Shown piece by piece: positions 10,031 through 23,448 of a DNA stretch of 64,000 bases (the stretch's first letter is position 1; each line of letters begins with the position of its first letter). Both the position numbers and the translations under genes were made by a program. Under the pieces are notes generated by a model. It was not told where the DNA came from. It made no database searches and saw nothing but the letters and a program-made list of their open reading frames with translations. Source of the DNA: Solanum dulcamara (Eukaryota > Streptophyta > Magnoliopsida > Solanales > Solanaceae); NCBI RefSeq assembly GCF_947179165.1, contig NC_077238.1, positions 46,010,293-46,074,292 of the forward strand, in the 5' to 3' direction.

Positions 10031-12912
10031 TGTAATGAACCTCCAAGTCATTTTTGCCTTAGTGCCTTCTTTTTTTCTTTTAGAACTTTTCTATAGTGAC
10101 CCAAGTAATTTATGACTTGCTGGCACTAACTAATCCTTTGTTTGATCGTTCTTTTGGGTTTTAGGCCTATTTCCCTATTTTGGAGCTTTTGAATCTTGAA
10201 AAGTTGACTTCGGTCATAACATTTGGTAAATGATCTCAAAACAAAATTTTGACGCTTTCGTTAACTTTGGAATGGCTAAAATATGCTAGTAACATGGTCC
10301 AGATGAGCATAAAGGTAATTATACCTAAAGTTGATTTTGTCAACATTCTTCGAAAAAAAGCTTGGATGAAAATTCTGTCAGAGTGGTTAGTTCTAAAATA
10401 TCAAGTTTGGTCAAGAATGACCCTTCGTTTGCTTCCTAAGGTTTTCGATCTAATCCCAAGGCCCATTACTGAATTTGTCTTAAAATAGCAGTTTAGTGTG
10501 GGACCTACTTTTTTTAAAATAACTTCTTATGGGAATTTTTAATGCTCCATTGAGTCCGAAATATTTAATTTGGTTGGGTAGCATATATATTATGCACGCA
10601 CGAGATTCTAAATGAATTTTGAGCACCTTGTTGGAGACTTAGACAATGCCAAAACTCCTTGTTGCAGCAGTTGTTAGGGCAGGTGGAATTCATCATCATA
10701 TGGGCGATGGAGCCTCTGCAATCGAGTATTTCACTAAGTACATGCATCATGAATGCGATGGTCATTTTGATGAGTGGCCGCAATCACGACACATGTCTCC
10801 GCAATTGGGATGGTATTTTTGTCTGGTCTTTATTTAAAAAACCATACGCGGTCAAAACTTGGTCCCAAAGTTTGAAACACCATATCTTGATATCTAAAGG
10901 TTGATTTTAAATGATTCAAAGCTAGGATTGTAGGTAATTATTTGGAGAACGCGTGGGTTCAAAAAGTGTTAGGGAAACTTTATCGGAAGTAAATTTCTTG
11001 AAATAGTCGATGTCCCATATCTTTAATGGTGGGTAATTGTTTTTTTCCTGCATGATCATGTTTGGGGCTGCTTTGAGTCTCAAATTCTGTTTCATTTTTG
11101 AACACAAGTTTAGGGTGGTATTTAGGGCCTTTTCTTGAGTCAATTCAAGAATTAACGAAGTGGGTCCCACATTCCTATTTTTAACTCTTAAATTGGTCTG
11201 TTTCTGATTTTAGTAATTTTAATGTCAAAACGACTGTATTAATATTATGTACCAATATTTGATAGTATGGCATTGTTCAGAGGTCTTTCTAAAGGAGAAA
11301 CCTCAGGTTTAGTTATTTTAAAGAATGCTTGATCGGCCTACAAGTAGGATACGGCTTCCCCCTCTTTAGATTGAGCTTAAAATGTGATTGATTGTTGATT
11401 AATTGAAATTCGAGTTGGTTAGTGATTGAATCATTCTTAGGCATTTTGAAATTATGCTTTAGGCCTATTTGGGGTATTTATTGGGTACTAGTGAGCATGC
11501 TACTTGCCTTTGTTGAATCTCTATGCCTTGTGTTTTATTTACATACATGTTTGATCATCTAGTTGGAGCATGTTTGTCCTTAGCTTATGTTTGACTAGAG
11601 CTTGCTTTAGAAATTCATGACTCGGACCTGATAAGCCTTAGTCTTACCCCGACATATAGACTTGTGTAATAGACTTGTGTTTGATTGGTTGAGCCTTAGC
11701 TAGGTAATGTGCTTGCTTCGATGAATTTCTACCTTTACCTTCCCGACTCTGCGGTTTTATGAAATTTTGGCAGAGATACCGAGTTCCGCTCTGTGAGTCA
11801 AGATTGGTTTGGGAGTCAGCTTAGATGGGTAAATTACTTGTCTAAGTATGGGTAGCACTACATGGAGATCAGTGACCATGGATCGTTGGGAGCATTTGCT
11901 ATAGCTATATTTGGTACTTTTATCATGCATCCGAATTTAAGTTCAGACCTCGACCGCATTATCACTTTTAAAGAGCATTCGGTTAGAGGTCTGGCCTCGA
12001 TCATTTGGATCCTGATGAAGATCATATGGTTAGAGGCGACCTCAGTTACTTAATACATTTGAACGGTTACTTGGATACTTCTGATGAGTATTTGGGTAGA
12101 GGTCTAACCTCCGTTCTGTCAGATTCCACTGGTTCAGATGAGGTTTTGGTTCTATATTCTTCGGTCTTAGGTTCTTAGATATAGTCCTAGTAGTTATAGA
12201 TATTGTGTATACTTGTTGGGCTTATTAGGGTTTGTTCAGGTATTTATTTAAATTTTTGCACAAGTGTACCTTCTAAGCTTATGGGGGTCCGATAAGGTGT
12301 AGTTAGCTTGTAGATTACTTTAGTTAGGATCTTTTATACACTTGTGTGCCTTGCATTTTATTACTTTACTTTAGGCTTCTGCTCATGACCTTGTTTTGTC
12401 CTATTCCTCCTTTTCATATTGCTTTTATTTTTCAAGAACTGTCGGCCTATGATGCCTACTGAGTACTAGTTTATTGGTACTTATACTACACTCTGCATCT
12501 TTGTTCATTAGCAGGTCCAAGAACGAGTTGGCAGCATTGATTGGAGCTTGCAGGAATTTAATCCTGAGATGGGGGTGAGCACTTAGCATTTTGTATTGAT
12601 ATAGTCTCCATCTATGTAAATATATGACTACTCTTTTATTTTAGAGAGAAGTCATATTCTATGGTCCATTTTGGGGCCTGTACTATTTTTGTTTAGTGAG
12701 TTTTGTACTAGTGACTTCTAGATTCTGAGAGGGATCTGTTGTATATATTTTGGTTTGTCTTCCGCTTATTTATTCTCTTTATATTAGAATTGCTTATTCT
12801 TGTTTAGTTTCTACCCTTAAACCTATTATTTGTTATTTCGAGATACGGGTTCGCTTATCTACTACTTGGATATAGTGGCTGCCAACATGACTCAAGAAAT
12901 CAGGTCGTGACA
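10031..12912 (+). repeat. Element A2 5' LTR (chromovirus, Ty3/Gypsy)
   Basis: Starts TGTAATGAACC and ends 'aaatcaggtcgtgaca', the same ends as the G 3' LTR. Length is 2.9 kb. A primer site and a gag relic follow directly. Compared with A1 and G it lacks the GGTTCAAGTCC array. At the matching place it has a different repeat, in which 'ggttagaggtctggcctcg' type words recur at about 11981, 12028 and 12103. It is therefore a separate LTR subfamily with the same ends. Frames at 10249-10488 and 10565-11170 on either strand are LTR sequence, not genes. Confidence 0.8.
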
Positions 12913-12915
12913 AGT

Positions 12916-12928
12916 TGATGTCAGACCC
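12916..12928 (+). other. Element A2 primer-binding site (initiator tRNA-Met type, decayed)
   Basis: Reads TGATGTCAGACCC three bases after the LTR end, against the initiator-Met complement TGGTATCAGAGCC. Position immediately after the GTGACA end of the LTR supports the call despite three mismatches. Confidence 0.65.
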
Positions 12929-13119
12929 CTAGGTTCAGTAGTCTAACTTTTACAGATCTAATATCTAGTAGAGTTATGCAGATAGATGCAGAGATATCCA
13001 TGACTTATCATCGGGAGGCTACAAGATGTCGTTAGTAAGATTTCCCCTTTTATCTCGTTTTTTTACGGCATGTATCTTATTGGTGCCATAAAATCTCACT
13101 TTTTTCACTATTTCACAGG

Positions 13120-14249
13120 ATGACTCGCAGGCGAGGCATAGCAACTTGGGACGATACACCTAGGCCCACAAATAGAGGCTGACCTAGAGGTCTTGCGAGG
13201 GCTGCAACACCAGCCTATTATATAGAGAAGGATCAAGAGCATGAGAAAGAGCTACAAGCAGCATTTGTACCTCCATAGTTGGTGGGGTCGGGACCAACCC
13301 AGTCACCACCTACACCAATTGCAACATTAGAGCTTCATCCCATACTCACCCAGATTTTAGCAGCTATAGGGTATATAAGGCACGCACAAGCTCCAGCTCC
13401 AGCCCAACACCGTAGGGTCAGCCTACAGCAGTAACCCAAAGGGTCAACGACTGCACGAGCAGAAGATTATTTCAGAGACTGTCACCGCCGATGTTTACTA
13501 GGCTATTGGGAAGGATGCTTATGAGTTCTTGACTACATGCCAGGAGCAGCTTCAATCCTTAGGGCTCATGGAGTGGAAAGGAGTCGACTTCACTGTACTT
13601 TAGTTCTACAGGCCCATCAGGCAGTGATAGCACTCATACTAATAGTATAGGCCAACTGGGTCACCTCCGACCTTTTGGGATGAGTTCTCGGAGGCTTTCT
13701 TTGCCCTTTACATAGCATAAAGCATTAAGAACTATCTTTTTGATCATTATTTAGGTTGGAGGAGGGCTCTATGATCGTATAAAGGTACAAGGCGAGGTTC
13801 CATGAGTTGTCCTGCTATGTCACCATAATCTTACCCACGAAGGAGGAGAGAGTTTGTTGCTTTGTGTGTGGGTTACGGTACAGATTGAGGGTTGACACGG
13901 ACCATCTGGCTTTCAACAGGCCGATCATTTCTTGATATAGTGGACCATACCTGGTCGTCCATGGAGCATATTTATCGTAAGGACAAAGGTGGCAGCGATA
14001 AGAGGCCTTGCTCTCAAGGCAGCTACAACGGGTCCCAGATTAGAGGGACGAACTCTTATAATAGGCTCCGCCAGAGATTCCAGCAGGTTTAGTCCAGCAG
14101 GGTGGTCCTTGCATGGGCTAAAGTTTGAGGAGATCGGATGTTGGTTATTTAAGTCATGCTGGCCATATTCTTATAGGTTGATCATCTCAAGACTTCTATG
14201 ACTGCGTTTATTTAGACAATTAGTCCCAAGAGTACCCCTAGAGATGGCG
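13120..14249 (+). pseudogene. Element A2 gag relic, 5' part
   Basis: The likely start at 13120 encodes MTRRRGIATWDD and continues into a proline and alanine-rich N-terminal region, as in chromovirus Gag proteins. Further conserved pieces such as 'RYKARFHELS' (about 13780-13810) appear in the usual order, in shifting frames. Several in-frame stops and frameshifts make it non-functional. The frames at 13892-14092 and 13989-14201 are fragments of this decayed region. The relic stops at 14249 because element B inserted there; its continuation is at 30383. Confidence 0.7.
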
Positions 14250-14254
14250 AGGGG
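14250..14254. repeat. Target-site duplication of element B, left copy (AGGGG)
   Basis: The five bases AGGGG directly precede the TGTTGC end of the left B LTR. The same five bases follow the right B LTR at 30378-30382. Five bases is the usual Ty3/Gypsy duplication length. Confidence 0.85.
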
Positions 14255-15350
14255 TGTTGCTAACAAAGTACACGCAAGTGTATGCGGTCTCACAAGTAAT
14301 GTAGTGGATCTGTTTAGAAGCCAAATGTTGAACACATGGGGACTTGTCAATTAACCATTTTTGCTAAATTATATAAAATCTAATTATTCGTTTAATCAAA
14401 ATAAAAATAATTCTCTTTAATATTTTTATACTATAAATTACAAGAATTAAATAATAAAGTAAACTTACAATATTATTGGGAATTTTCCTGGGCTGCAGCC
14501 TACTAAAAATTTATGTTTCACATCTCTTTCATATTTTTTAGAAAGTTATTAAATTACTCATTTACAGGTTGATTTTACAATCATAGTCTCTCGAAATCTA
14601 ATTGCCTACCTTTGTTGAGAGCCTAACTACATCGTTGAGCGGGGATAAGCATGAAATAATAAAGATTCATTAATTCTATCATCTTGTCTAGTAACAAAAT
14701 ATGGTGTATAGGTATGTGTCACGGACATCCTATACACGAATTATCCTAGGAAATTCTAGAACAAATATGTTTTAGGTTGACAATAAATTTATTCTAATGG
14801 TGATCAAATATTAAAATAGTAAAAGCAAAAATATAGGAGTAATAAAAATAATAATCAACTTCATCCATAAAATTAATGTTCAACAATCATTCATAGCCAT
14901 AGCCCCAGAACAAGGTTCTTTAGCTATTAATGTCTTAAGAATAGAACAAGAAAAAGAAAAGAACCCTAGGTCAAAAGTTGAAAGTTAATTGTTCTAAAAA
15001 GTAATTTATGGAATATTTATAGGTGTAGAAAAAAAATTCAAATAAAATAACTGAGTCCAAAACTAATTGAGAAACTAAAACCCAAAAGAATGGGTTACTG
15101 CGTGAACAGGCGCCCGTCCATGCGTTGCCGCGCACTAACTTGGCATTATGCTGCTTCCTTGATTTCCTTCTTTGATCTTTCATATTTAATTAGTTTTGGC
15201 TACAAATTTATTTATTTTCTCTTCAAATTAATGCTACAAATAAAATACACAATTTAGCACAATCCATAAAATTTATACTCAAAAAGAACAAATAAAAAAC
15301 TAAATATGAGGTAATAATTACTAAAAATATGTATATTTGGCCTCACATCA
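14255..15350 (-). repeat. Element B 3' LTR
   Basis: On the minus strand it starts TGATGTGAGGCC at 15350 and ends TTAGCAACA at 14255. It matches the right B LTR along its length with frequent small differences, so the pair is fairly old. The frame at 14971-15183 (minus) is shared in shifted form with 29934-30122 and is LTR sequence rather than a gene. Confidence 0.8.
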
Positions 15351-15366
15351 CCATCCCACACTTAAG
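15351..15366 (-). other. Element B polypurine tract
   Basis: The minus strand reads AGTGTGGGATGG immediately before the LTR start at 15350. 'AAGTGTGGGG'-like tracts are normal just upstream of the 3' LTR in Athila and Tat elements and prime plus-strand DNA synthesis. Confidence 0.65.
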
Positions 15367-17997
15367 ACTTTTGCTCTTCCCCGAGAAAACATTAAATATC
15401 AGTAAAAAATCAAACTATGATTGCCACCCTTTGGTTGATACGAACAAATAGGTCATACACATATTTCAAAACATCAAGTATTATTCCCAATCATTATGCA
15501 AGATATACAATATGTCAATAAACCTCTAACTTCCTAGTCTCACTGAAGGACTCTAACTCATCAAATTTAATCTTGCCCACGACACCATCAAAGAAAGATA
15601 ATAAAATCACATATCTATCATGAAACAAGTGCCCTCTCAAGAAAAATATAGTCTACACACTCTATTTAAAGAATTGAATATAATTTAAGGATTTAACATC
15701 ACAGAACAACTCCCGCACTCACAAAAGAATTCAGATGTATGCACAAAGAACCATACGCTTACCCATTATGTACATCTTCACTAAATAAGCATGCTCGAAT
15801 AAAATCAAATAAGACTTTTAACCTGTTGTAATGTAGGTTAGGGGAAAGGTAGGAAGACTATATAAAAGTGACTTACACTTCCCTAAGCACTTTGCACTTT
15901 AAGACTTTATCACCCATTAGTTTCTTCTCATTTTTTTTCAAATCTGAATTCAACAATTATTTCACTAGTAATTTCATATCATCAAGAATGTTTCACTGTT
16001 TTTTTTCAAGAAAATATTTTTTCTCCTTTTTTATACCACGTTCTTTCAAAAGGGGCTTTTTCATCATTTTGTAGCTATCATTGATTAACTTTTGCACTCG
16101 ACCATCTCTTTTCTTTAGATTTAGCAATTATAATAATTATATGCTACATTGCTCAAGGAAACAAGGTACAAAAACTAGGGATTCAACAAAATAATCAAGG
16201 CAAAAATATGGCTACCAACAAAAGGTTACAGGCTCAAAAGGGATAACTAGTGATATTATATTTGAAAAAGCTAAAATTTATGCGATAAATCAAAGAAATC
16301 CTATTATTATCTTCTAAACGAAAAAATATTTTTTATTTCACTTCAATAACATAAAGGGTAAGTTCTAGACTAAATGCAAAACATGGAATATATGCAAATT
16401 CTCACCACACATGGAACAAGTTTCAATTAAGATAGATCAATTATGCTTCTGAGATAGACAGGGTCATAATAAATTATAAAATAAAATAACCTATATATAG
16501 AGTCACAATAATTAGCCTAGGGGTCAAAAAGTCTATTATTTAATGAGCAATCAAACATTCACAGAAAAATATTACTCAAGATTAGTCCTAAATAGTAAGT
16601 ACCAAGTCAAAAAGTTGTTTTTCTTTTTTCTCCAAAAAATAAAAATAAAAATTAAATCTACTCCTAGAAAAATTAAAAGATAATTGATTCAAATGGACCC
16701 CCCCTCGGAAAAGAACTGGAAAAAAAACTAAGAGGAGGGCTAAGTGTGCTTGTACTAAATAATAAAAAATAATAAATAAATAAAAATATTAAAATCTTTT
16801 TATTTTTTTATATTTAAAAAGTGGGCTACGTGAAGAAGAAAAATAAAAAAAATAATTGAAAAAAATAATTCGATCCATGTTTGTCACAGGTCCGTGACAC
16901 AGACTGATCGCGGACTTCATGTCCCAATTTTTCTTTTGTTAAAAAATGAAATTAAAAATTATTAAACAAACCTAAAGTACACTCCACCCTAAATAATATA
17001 TTGGAAGAATCTCCAACCCACACTTGAAAAAAATGCAATGTTCCCACAACATTTATTAAAATTTAAAAACTAGGGTTAAAAAAGCTCCATGAGGCCTCTA
17101 GGCCTAGCTAGTAGCACTTCTCTCAATTTTCATCAAGGGTCGTACACACCCTACACTTTAGCTAAAACGTGATCCTATGCTTCAAATCTTGGGTACTTAG
17201 ACCTCCCCTTATATGCAAAAATAAAAACACCAAAACATGGCACTAAATATAAAAATAAAAATAAGAAGCTAAACTACAATTGGGTTGCCTCCTAATAAGT
17301 GCAAGATTGAACATTGCGCCACGACTTACGTCAAGTTTACCACTTGTGTTTCCACTTTGAACTTATGAACTATACCCCTAACTTTGCATTACGTTTTCTG
17401 CTTCACTCCAGGGCGATGGTATAAAGATAAAGGAACCAACTAATATATTCCGCATCTTGCACTTCTTGGCCCTTATATAAGGAATGTCATTTTGTTTTTG
17501 TGAGCTAGAAAACTTTAGGATGTAGGGGCATTGTTCCTAATCTAAACACTCCCCTATTAATTCAGATGATAGAAATTTCTTATCGTCACCCAAGCATAAT
17601 GTTAAACAATGTTTTAAACGAGGTCCAAGATGCCACAACTCCATAGCAACATTATGTAGTTGGATGGGTGAAATCCTTCTTTCTGCTCCACTAGTTGATC
17701 ATCATCCACGTCAATTTTTGATTGGGTATTAGCTAGGTCTGTAACTTTGAGATTCCAAGTGTCAACCATCGCCCGCATTTTCAAAAGTTATGAACAAGTT
17801 ATTTCCATGGTTTCCTTTATTTCTTTTTGTTATTCCATTACTTACTTCAATAACTCAATAGCGCGAGCTTCTAGTTCTGCATCCTCCACTTCATTACCCC
17901 TTCTAACATCACAAATAATAGAAGAATCATAATAGGGGCTTAGGGAAGGGAATACGAGTTAGGACAGTCATTCTAGTGACCACCTTGACCTCTACAT
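15367..17997 (-). mobile_element. Element B interior, 3' part (no pol)
   Basis: About 2.6 kb of AT-rich sequence with many A or T runs (16600-16870). Read on the minus strand, 17340-17280 carries the conserved block 'acgtaagtcg' followed 40 bases later by AGGAGGCAACCCA. That block is seen downstream of the coding region in many Athila and Tat elements and supports the classification and orientation. The plus-strand frames at 15868-16074 and 17747-17932 have no recognisable domain and lie antisense to the element. Confidence 0.6.
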
Positions 17998-20900
17998 TAT
18001 ACTGACCCTGAAGGTCATTTTTGAAGTTTTTCATAAAATGATGATGTTACCCCTCACTTTAGTTGCTATGATTCATTTTTGATAGGTAACGGGTGTTGAT
18101 TTTTAAAAGAGCTTATAAAAATCTTAAGTTTTCATAAGCTTAAAGTGTTCAAAAGTGGTATTTGGGACCAACCGGAGCTACGGGTCTCAGAACGGAATTT
18201 CGTCTATTCCAGCAACTCTGAAATATGGAAATTAGTGTAGGAGAGTATACAGAATCAATTTTGGAGTTGTAATGAAGATTTGCGTTTTTGAATTGGGAAT
18301 TTGAGAATTTTAGGTCAAAGTTTGACTTTTTTCAACTTTCAGAGTCTCAATGCTCGGAACCAAATTTTGATGACTCCATTAGATTTGGGGGATGTTTTTT
18401 GGTCTATAAGAATTGTTTTTTGAATTTTTAGAGGTCCCGAGCCCATTTTGGTATTTTGAAGGCCTAAGTTGGTTTAGTTGTGACTTTTTAAGTTCTGAAT
18501 CAAGAAAACCTCAAATTTGAATTTTGATAATTCTATCAGCTTCGTAATGGAAAAATTAGGTTAGTAACATTTCCTTCATGAGTATTGAGGAAGTCGATAT
18601 GAGTTTGAGGCCATTTGATGCTTTTGATTTTGAAGGTTAACTTACAGTTGACTTTGATCATTATTCTTGAAAAACGCATTTGGATGAAAATTATCACATC
18701 ATGGTTACTTACATAATGTCTAGTTTGGTCTAGAACAACCCTTAATTCTCTTCCGAGGTTTCCAGTCTAATCTCAAGGCCCCTTAAGGAATGTGGCTTAA
18801 AATGATATTTGAGTATGGGACCCACTTTTTTTTAAATGACTTCGTATGAGAATTTCAAATGCGTCATTTAGTTCAGAACATCGAATTTAGTAGAGTAGTA
18901 TATATGGTTTATTTTTATTGGGTTCTGAACGAATTCCGAGGGTCTGTTAGAAAACTTTAAATATAGCAAAAAGAATCCAGAAAATCTGGTGCATAGTGCA
19001 ATTTTTTTTTCAATTTTTCTCTCAACTTTGAACCTCGATTTCTTGAGCTTTACAATTCCAAATATGGTGAGTCAAGTCTTATCTTCAAGAGAGTTTGTCA
19101 AGGAATCTGTTGGTGAGCTTAGAATCTTGAGCGGCGGGTTTCATGTGAGGTAAAATTTCAAATTTATCTATTGTTCTTCTCATTTTCGTGCAAAATTTCC
19201 TACGAAATTTGAAATTCGATTTTGTGGTTGTTTTAACTTTATTTTCAGCAATTCTTGGGGCTAATTTATGGGTATTTCACAAGAAAATTCGCAGTGTGAT
19301 TAGTTTCATCCGTTGAAGTGTCGTTTGAGGTAAATTCCATCCCTATGGGATTGCCCTCTATCTTGAATTCTCTATTAATGGTCAAAATTAAGCATGGGTT
19401 ATTTTCCTTGATTTTAAGCATCAGAATGTGTTGAAATTTGGAAAACAAGTTCATTAATCTCAAATGCACCTTTTTATGGAGTCATTTTAGGGATTCCCAT
19501 CGCGGGTCCCATAATTTCATTTTTGACCCAATTTTAGGTCCATCTCTGGAAAATGCAATTTTAGTGTTCAAACATTCATATTGACAAGGTGATAAATATT
19601 TTGAAAGCATGGAGTAATTCAGATTCATATTTAGAGTGACAAGCAACCGAAAATTGAATTGGAACACGCGTGTTCGACTTCTAGGAAGGCTACGGTCTTT
19701 CCCTTTTAACTAAACTCTATTAGATATCATGTAGTATATTTTACATCTAAGTTAGGTGAGTATTTGCCGAGATTAGAATTCTCCTCATCTCATTTCGTTT
19801 TCTTATTCCCAAGTGAGCTTTAGGCTTGAATAGTCCCATAATATCCTTAGATTAGCTTGTGGGCCTTGGTTGTGGTGTTGAATTACATTATTATCTTGTG
19901 AAGGGCTGATATTGATGGAAATAGGCTAGGTTTGAACCTTAGGTACTTTATCAGGTGTTTATTTCCCTCTTAGCTAGGCATAACTTTCGATAGGGCTTAT
20001 TATGGATAGGATACCCTTTATGATAGTGCATGAGACTTTTGGGTCTCATCGTAGCCGTATGTTTGGCTTAGTTGTGCTCATTGGGAGCTGAGGTGGAATA
20101 TCTTGGGGTAAGACGTATATCATAGAGATATTTCTCCCCTGCTAATTTACAGCCATGTCTCAGCTGTTCGCTTTTGTTTAGAGGTAGGCTTAGGGTGCCA
20201 CTTTTTCTAGTACTTTTTGATTGGGCCCAAGGTCGTGTTCGAGGAGCGACTGGATCCCATTTTAGTCCTATTTTTCCCTGATAGTGTGGTTTAGCTCGAT
20301 GTTACTGTTTGTATTGTGTGTTTCTTATTTGGATCCTAGTGATAACATGCTTGCATTGATTGAGCATATTCACTCCTTTTGTGGTATAATCTTGGTATTT
20401 CATAGGTTTTAACTATTGTTTTTAGAAGGATTCCTCACACTTCTACTACTTTTAAACTTGTTTTAATGGGAGTCATACCACTTGGGATATTGGATACTAG
20501 TTTTAAGATCTACGAGGTATCTAGGACGTGCTCCTTTATACTGACAGTTTTAGAGAAATCGAGGATGTACTCAGTTTTATTGATTATCAAGCGCGGCGTT
20601 GCCCTTTTATACATTGGTTGCATCCGAGATGCCTTAGTCCATATTTGATTATCTAGTACCACTACAGAGATTCTATATGTCTATATAAGCATTGGTTAGG
20701 GCCCAAGAAGTGTATACAGACTTCCTGCATCCCTTATGGGTCCCTCTTGCTAGTGCACCACTGAACTGGATGAGGGAGGTGCATGGATCCCACCTAGCAG
20801 GCCGGGTACCGAGTTAGGTCTATAAAGTTTTTGTTGTTGATCTTTGAGAGCCACCAATGATATCACTGGTTTTTACTACAAACTTGCATTCATTAGCATT

Positions 20901-22115
20901 TCCCATAACCAGCATACTTGTATGGTGTGGTCCCTTGGGTTTATGGGGGCTCAGGGTATGTTTGTTATTATTTGTACTTTCTGAGGCTATGGGCATTCGG
21001 TCGGTTATTATCTGATTTGACCAATTCATAGCTCTTATTGTACTTATAGTTGGGTTGCAGGGTGTATTATTCTGGGTTGTTGTTGTTGGGGTTTTTTTTG
21101 TTAGACTCGATTGGTTTGGTTCTTAATTGATATGTGATTAGTTGTGATAGACAGTGTTTCCGTCCTTTTTTAGTTGGCTCTTTTAGTGTTTTTATCTGTA
21201 AATAGGTTGTGGCTTGTGTGTGTAGGTGTGTTATTTGGATGTGTCTTCTATAGTTATATATATCCTACCTCTTTATTCTCATTTCCTGCTTCACTTTGTG
21301 TTAGATCTTAATTGTTTACTTGTGCTATATTTGACTGTTTACTTGTAAATTATACTTGCTTTATCTGTGGAGATCAGCCTATGCCTACTGAGTATTATTC
21401 ATTTAGTACTCATACTACTCTGTTGCTCTCCTATAAATCATAGTACAAGTACTCTACATTGATTTGGACTGATGTGGAGTAGCTTCTTATTCGAAGATTT
21501 GGTGAGCTCATAGCATTTGAAGTTACTGATTTCCATCCATGCTCAATTAGGACTAGTATTTACTTGCTTTTGAAGACTTTCTACACTCTTAATGTAGTTT
21601 TAGAATCCTTGTACTCTTGTTTTGATTTAGATGATCGATTACGGACGAATGCCGGGTCTTGGGGTTGTTTCTTGTGTTGTTTTAGTTTTTTTTCTTCTTT
21701 TTCTCTTTTTTCTAATTATTACTTATTTTCCACTTTATTTATTCATGTTTCAATCACAGTCCACAATGAATAGTTTACATATTTGCACAATCAAGTAACA
21801 GGTGCATTATATGCAACTGATTACAATAGTCATTTCACTAAGTCCATTACACTTTTCCTAGTCTCATGCATGAAAAAAATATCATCAATTGCAGTTTAAT
21901 AGACACACATAATACAAACGGGAAATAAATCATCATCTACCTCGAAACCAAGATTTGGAAACTCTAAAGAGCTGGAGCTTTCCCTTTCTGAAGTCGCTTA
22001 GCTTATTCTTTGGATAGCCATTACCTTTAATTTCAAGCTAAGGATTAAGGGTTAGGCTTAGCTGGTGGTGGGTATTAGCAAGCACCATCACAACCTAAGA
22101 AATTGGGTTGTGACA
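17998..22115 (+). repeat. Element C 5' LTR
   Basis: Starts TATACTGACCC, a two-base variant of TGTAATGACCC, and ends GTTGTGACA. It is visibly closer to the D 5' LTR (31366-35264) than to its own partner at 25281-28943. It shares with D a segment of about 220 bp near the start (18035-18250) and a block near 20600-20650 that the partner lacks. Antisense frames at 19266-19667 and short sense frames at 20466 and 21564 recur as shifted versions in the related LTRs and are not genes. Confidence 0.75.
21745..22015. mobile_element. Private insertion of about 250 bp in the C 5' LTR
   Basis: The C 3' LTR near 28825 and the D 5' LTR near 35155 both run from 'tttattcatctt' straight into 'cttgatag.catt'. 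The C 5' LTR has about 250 extra bases between the two landmarks. The extra DNA has no clear terminal inverted repeats or poly-A tail and no open frame. Because both relatives lack it, it is an insertion that arrived after C integrated, of unknown class. Confidence 0.55.
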
Positions 22116-22118
22116 AGT

Positions 22119-22130
22119 TTTTATCAAAGC
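22119..22130 (+). other. Element C primer-binding site (initiator tRNA-Met type, decayed)
   Basis: Reads TTTTATCAAAGC where the D element has TGGTATCAGAGC at the same distance from the LTR end. Two G-to-T changes and one G-to-A change explain the difference. Confidence 0.65.
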
Positions 22131-22319
22131 TCTAGGTTGATCGACATCATTCGTATGAGGGCAATGTCTACTAGAGTCGTGCAGATTGGTGCGGAAATGT
22201 CCGTATCCTTTCTTCGGGAGGCTATAGGGCATTTTTAGGGAAATCTATTCTTGACTCCTTAGCGTGTGTCCTTGTTTTGAATAATCTCTAAACTGATCAT
22301 TTGGAATCCATTCTTTCTT

Positions 22320-23300
22320 AGATGAATAGCATGAGTTTCTTGATAGTCACAATCGCAGCGTCAGCAGATTCTACTAGAGTTCCGACATGTGGTTCTTAGG
22401 CTAATGATGGGTTAGCGGTTCCTTATCAAGGTTTGTCCTAAGTATTGGACTATGTCATGGAATTTCTTGAGTGGGATAGGAATAACCCTACATCTTCCCC
22501 TATGGATCTGAATATGAGTCGAGAGTTCATCAGGAGATTATCTTTGTCGCTCTATTTTTCATCGGAGCATTTAATAGCAGATGGTTCTACCTTTCCTTAG
22601 ATTGTCAGCCATGTAAGAGAAGTGGAGTAGTCATGCTATGAAGCATACAGAGGTAGTGCTAATAGGCCTCTCCATCAGCCCAATGGTGGTAGCATCCCAC
22701 TTTAGGGCGAGTATTAGTTTGTTAAGGGCCATCAGGCCCACAACGATAGTACCTTAGGTCCCAAGAGGTTTTGAGGAAGGATATAGGGTTTACAGCGGAC
22801 AAAGTTTAATTCAAACTTCTTGGGGTAAACATATTGGGCCTTCAGGTGTTGGAGTTTATCTAATCCTATTTGGGTTTTTTCAGCGGGATGTCACTAGTAA
22901 TTATTGATATGAGGTTGGTGAGAAAGGACACTTGGTTATGGAGCATCGCAGGGACCTGCTACAGCGGACTAGGGTAATTGACACCTATGATAGCCTGCCT
23001 TGTTAAGGTGTACTAGTTCGGACCCATGCCCGAGAAAATCATATTTGCTACCTTCCTATTACAGTGGGGTGATTATAGGGCATTCAGCATTAGGGAATTT
23101 TAACTATGGTTTAGTTGACCACTGGGCCTAGGAGTGCCCTAGGTGAGATTTGATACTTTAGACTCCTCATACTCACTAGAGAAGAGTTGTTGGATCTTTT
23201 TCGTACCTGTGGAGAGCTTAGCCATCTATCTAGAAGTTGTCCCCAGTGTGGGACCAGTGCATAGTTTGCTCAGTCAGGTCAGTATCAAGGTTTAATGTCG
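22320..23300 (+). pseudogene. Element C gag-like relic with zinc-knuckle remnant
   Basis: The region follows the primer site by 200 bp and parallels 35470-36430 in D almost base for base. Near 23193-23240 it encodes FRTCGELSHLSRSCPQCG. This is a CCHC zinc knuckle (C-x2-C-x4-H-x4-C) with the first cysteine changed to phenylalanine, a single-base change. Zinc knuckles bind RNA in Gag. Upstream, a stretch around 22600-22700 encodes a charged segment followed by 'NRPLHQ', also present in D. Many stops. It does not look like the Gag of G or H in its N-terminal half, so it may represent a diverged or partial Gag. Confidence 0.5.
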
Positions 23301-23392
23301 CCTCCTGTTATAGGTAGAGCTTAGAGGGTTGCTGGTGATGCTTTAGTTTTTCATGACGAGGTCAGTCACGATCCATTCTATGCTTCCATGAG

Positions 23393-23448
23393 TCAGTGAT
23401 ATTCACTTGATTTCTTGTTTTCAGTGATATTCGCTTGATTTCTTTTTT
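23393..23448 (+). repeat. 28-bp tandem duplication in element C
   Basis: The 28-bp unit starting 'tcagtgatattc' at 23393 is repeated at 23421 with a few differences. Element D has only one copy at the matching place (36537-36565), so the duplication arose in C. Confidence 0.7.
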
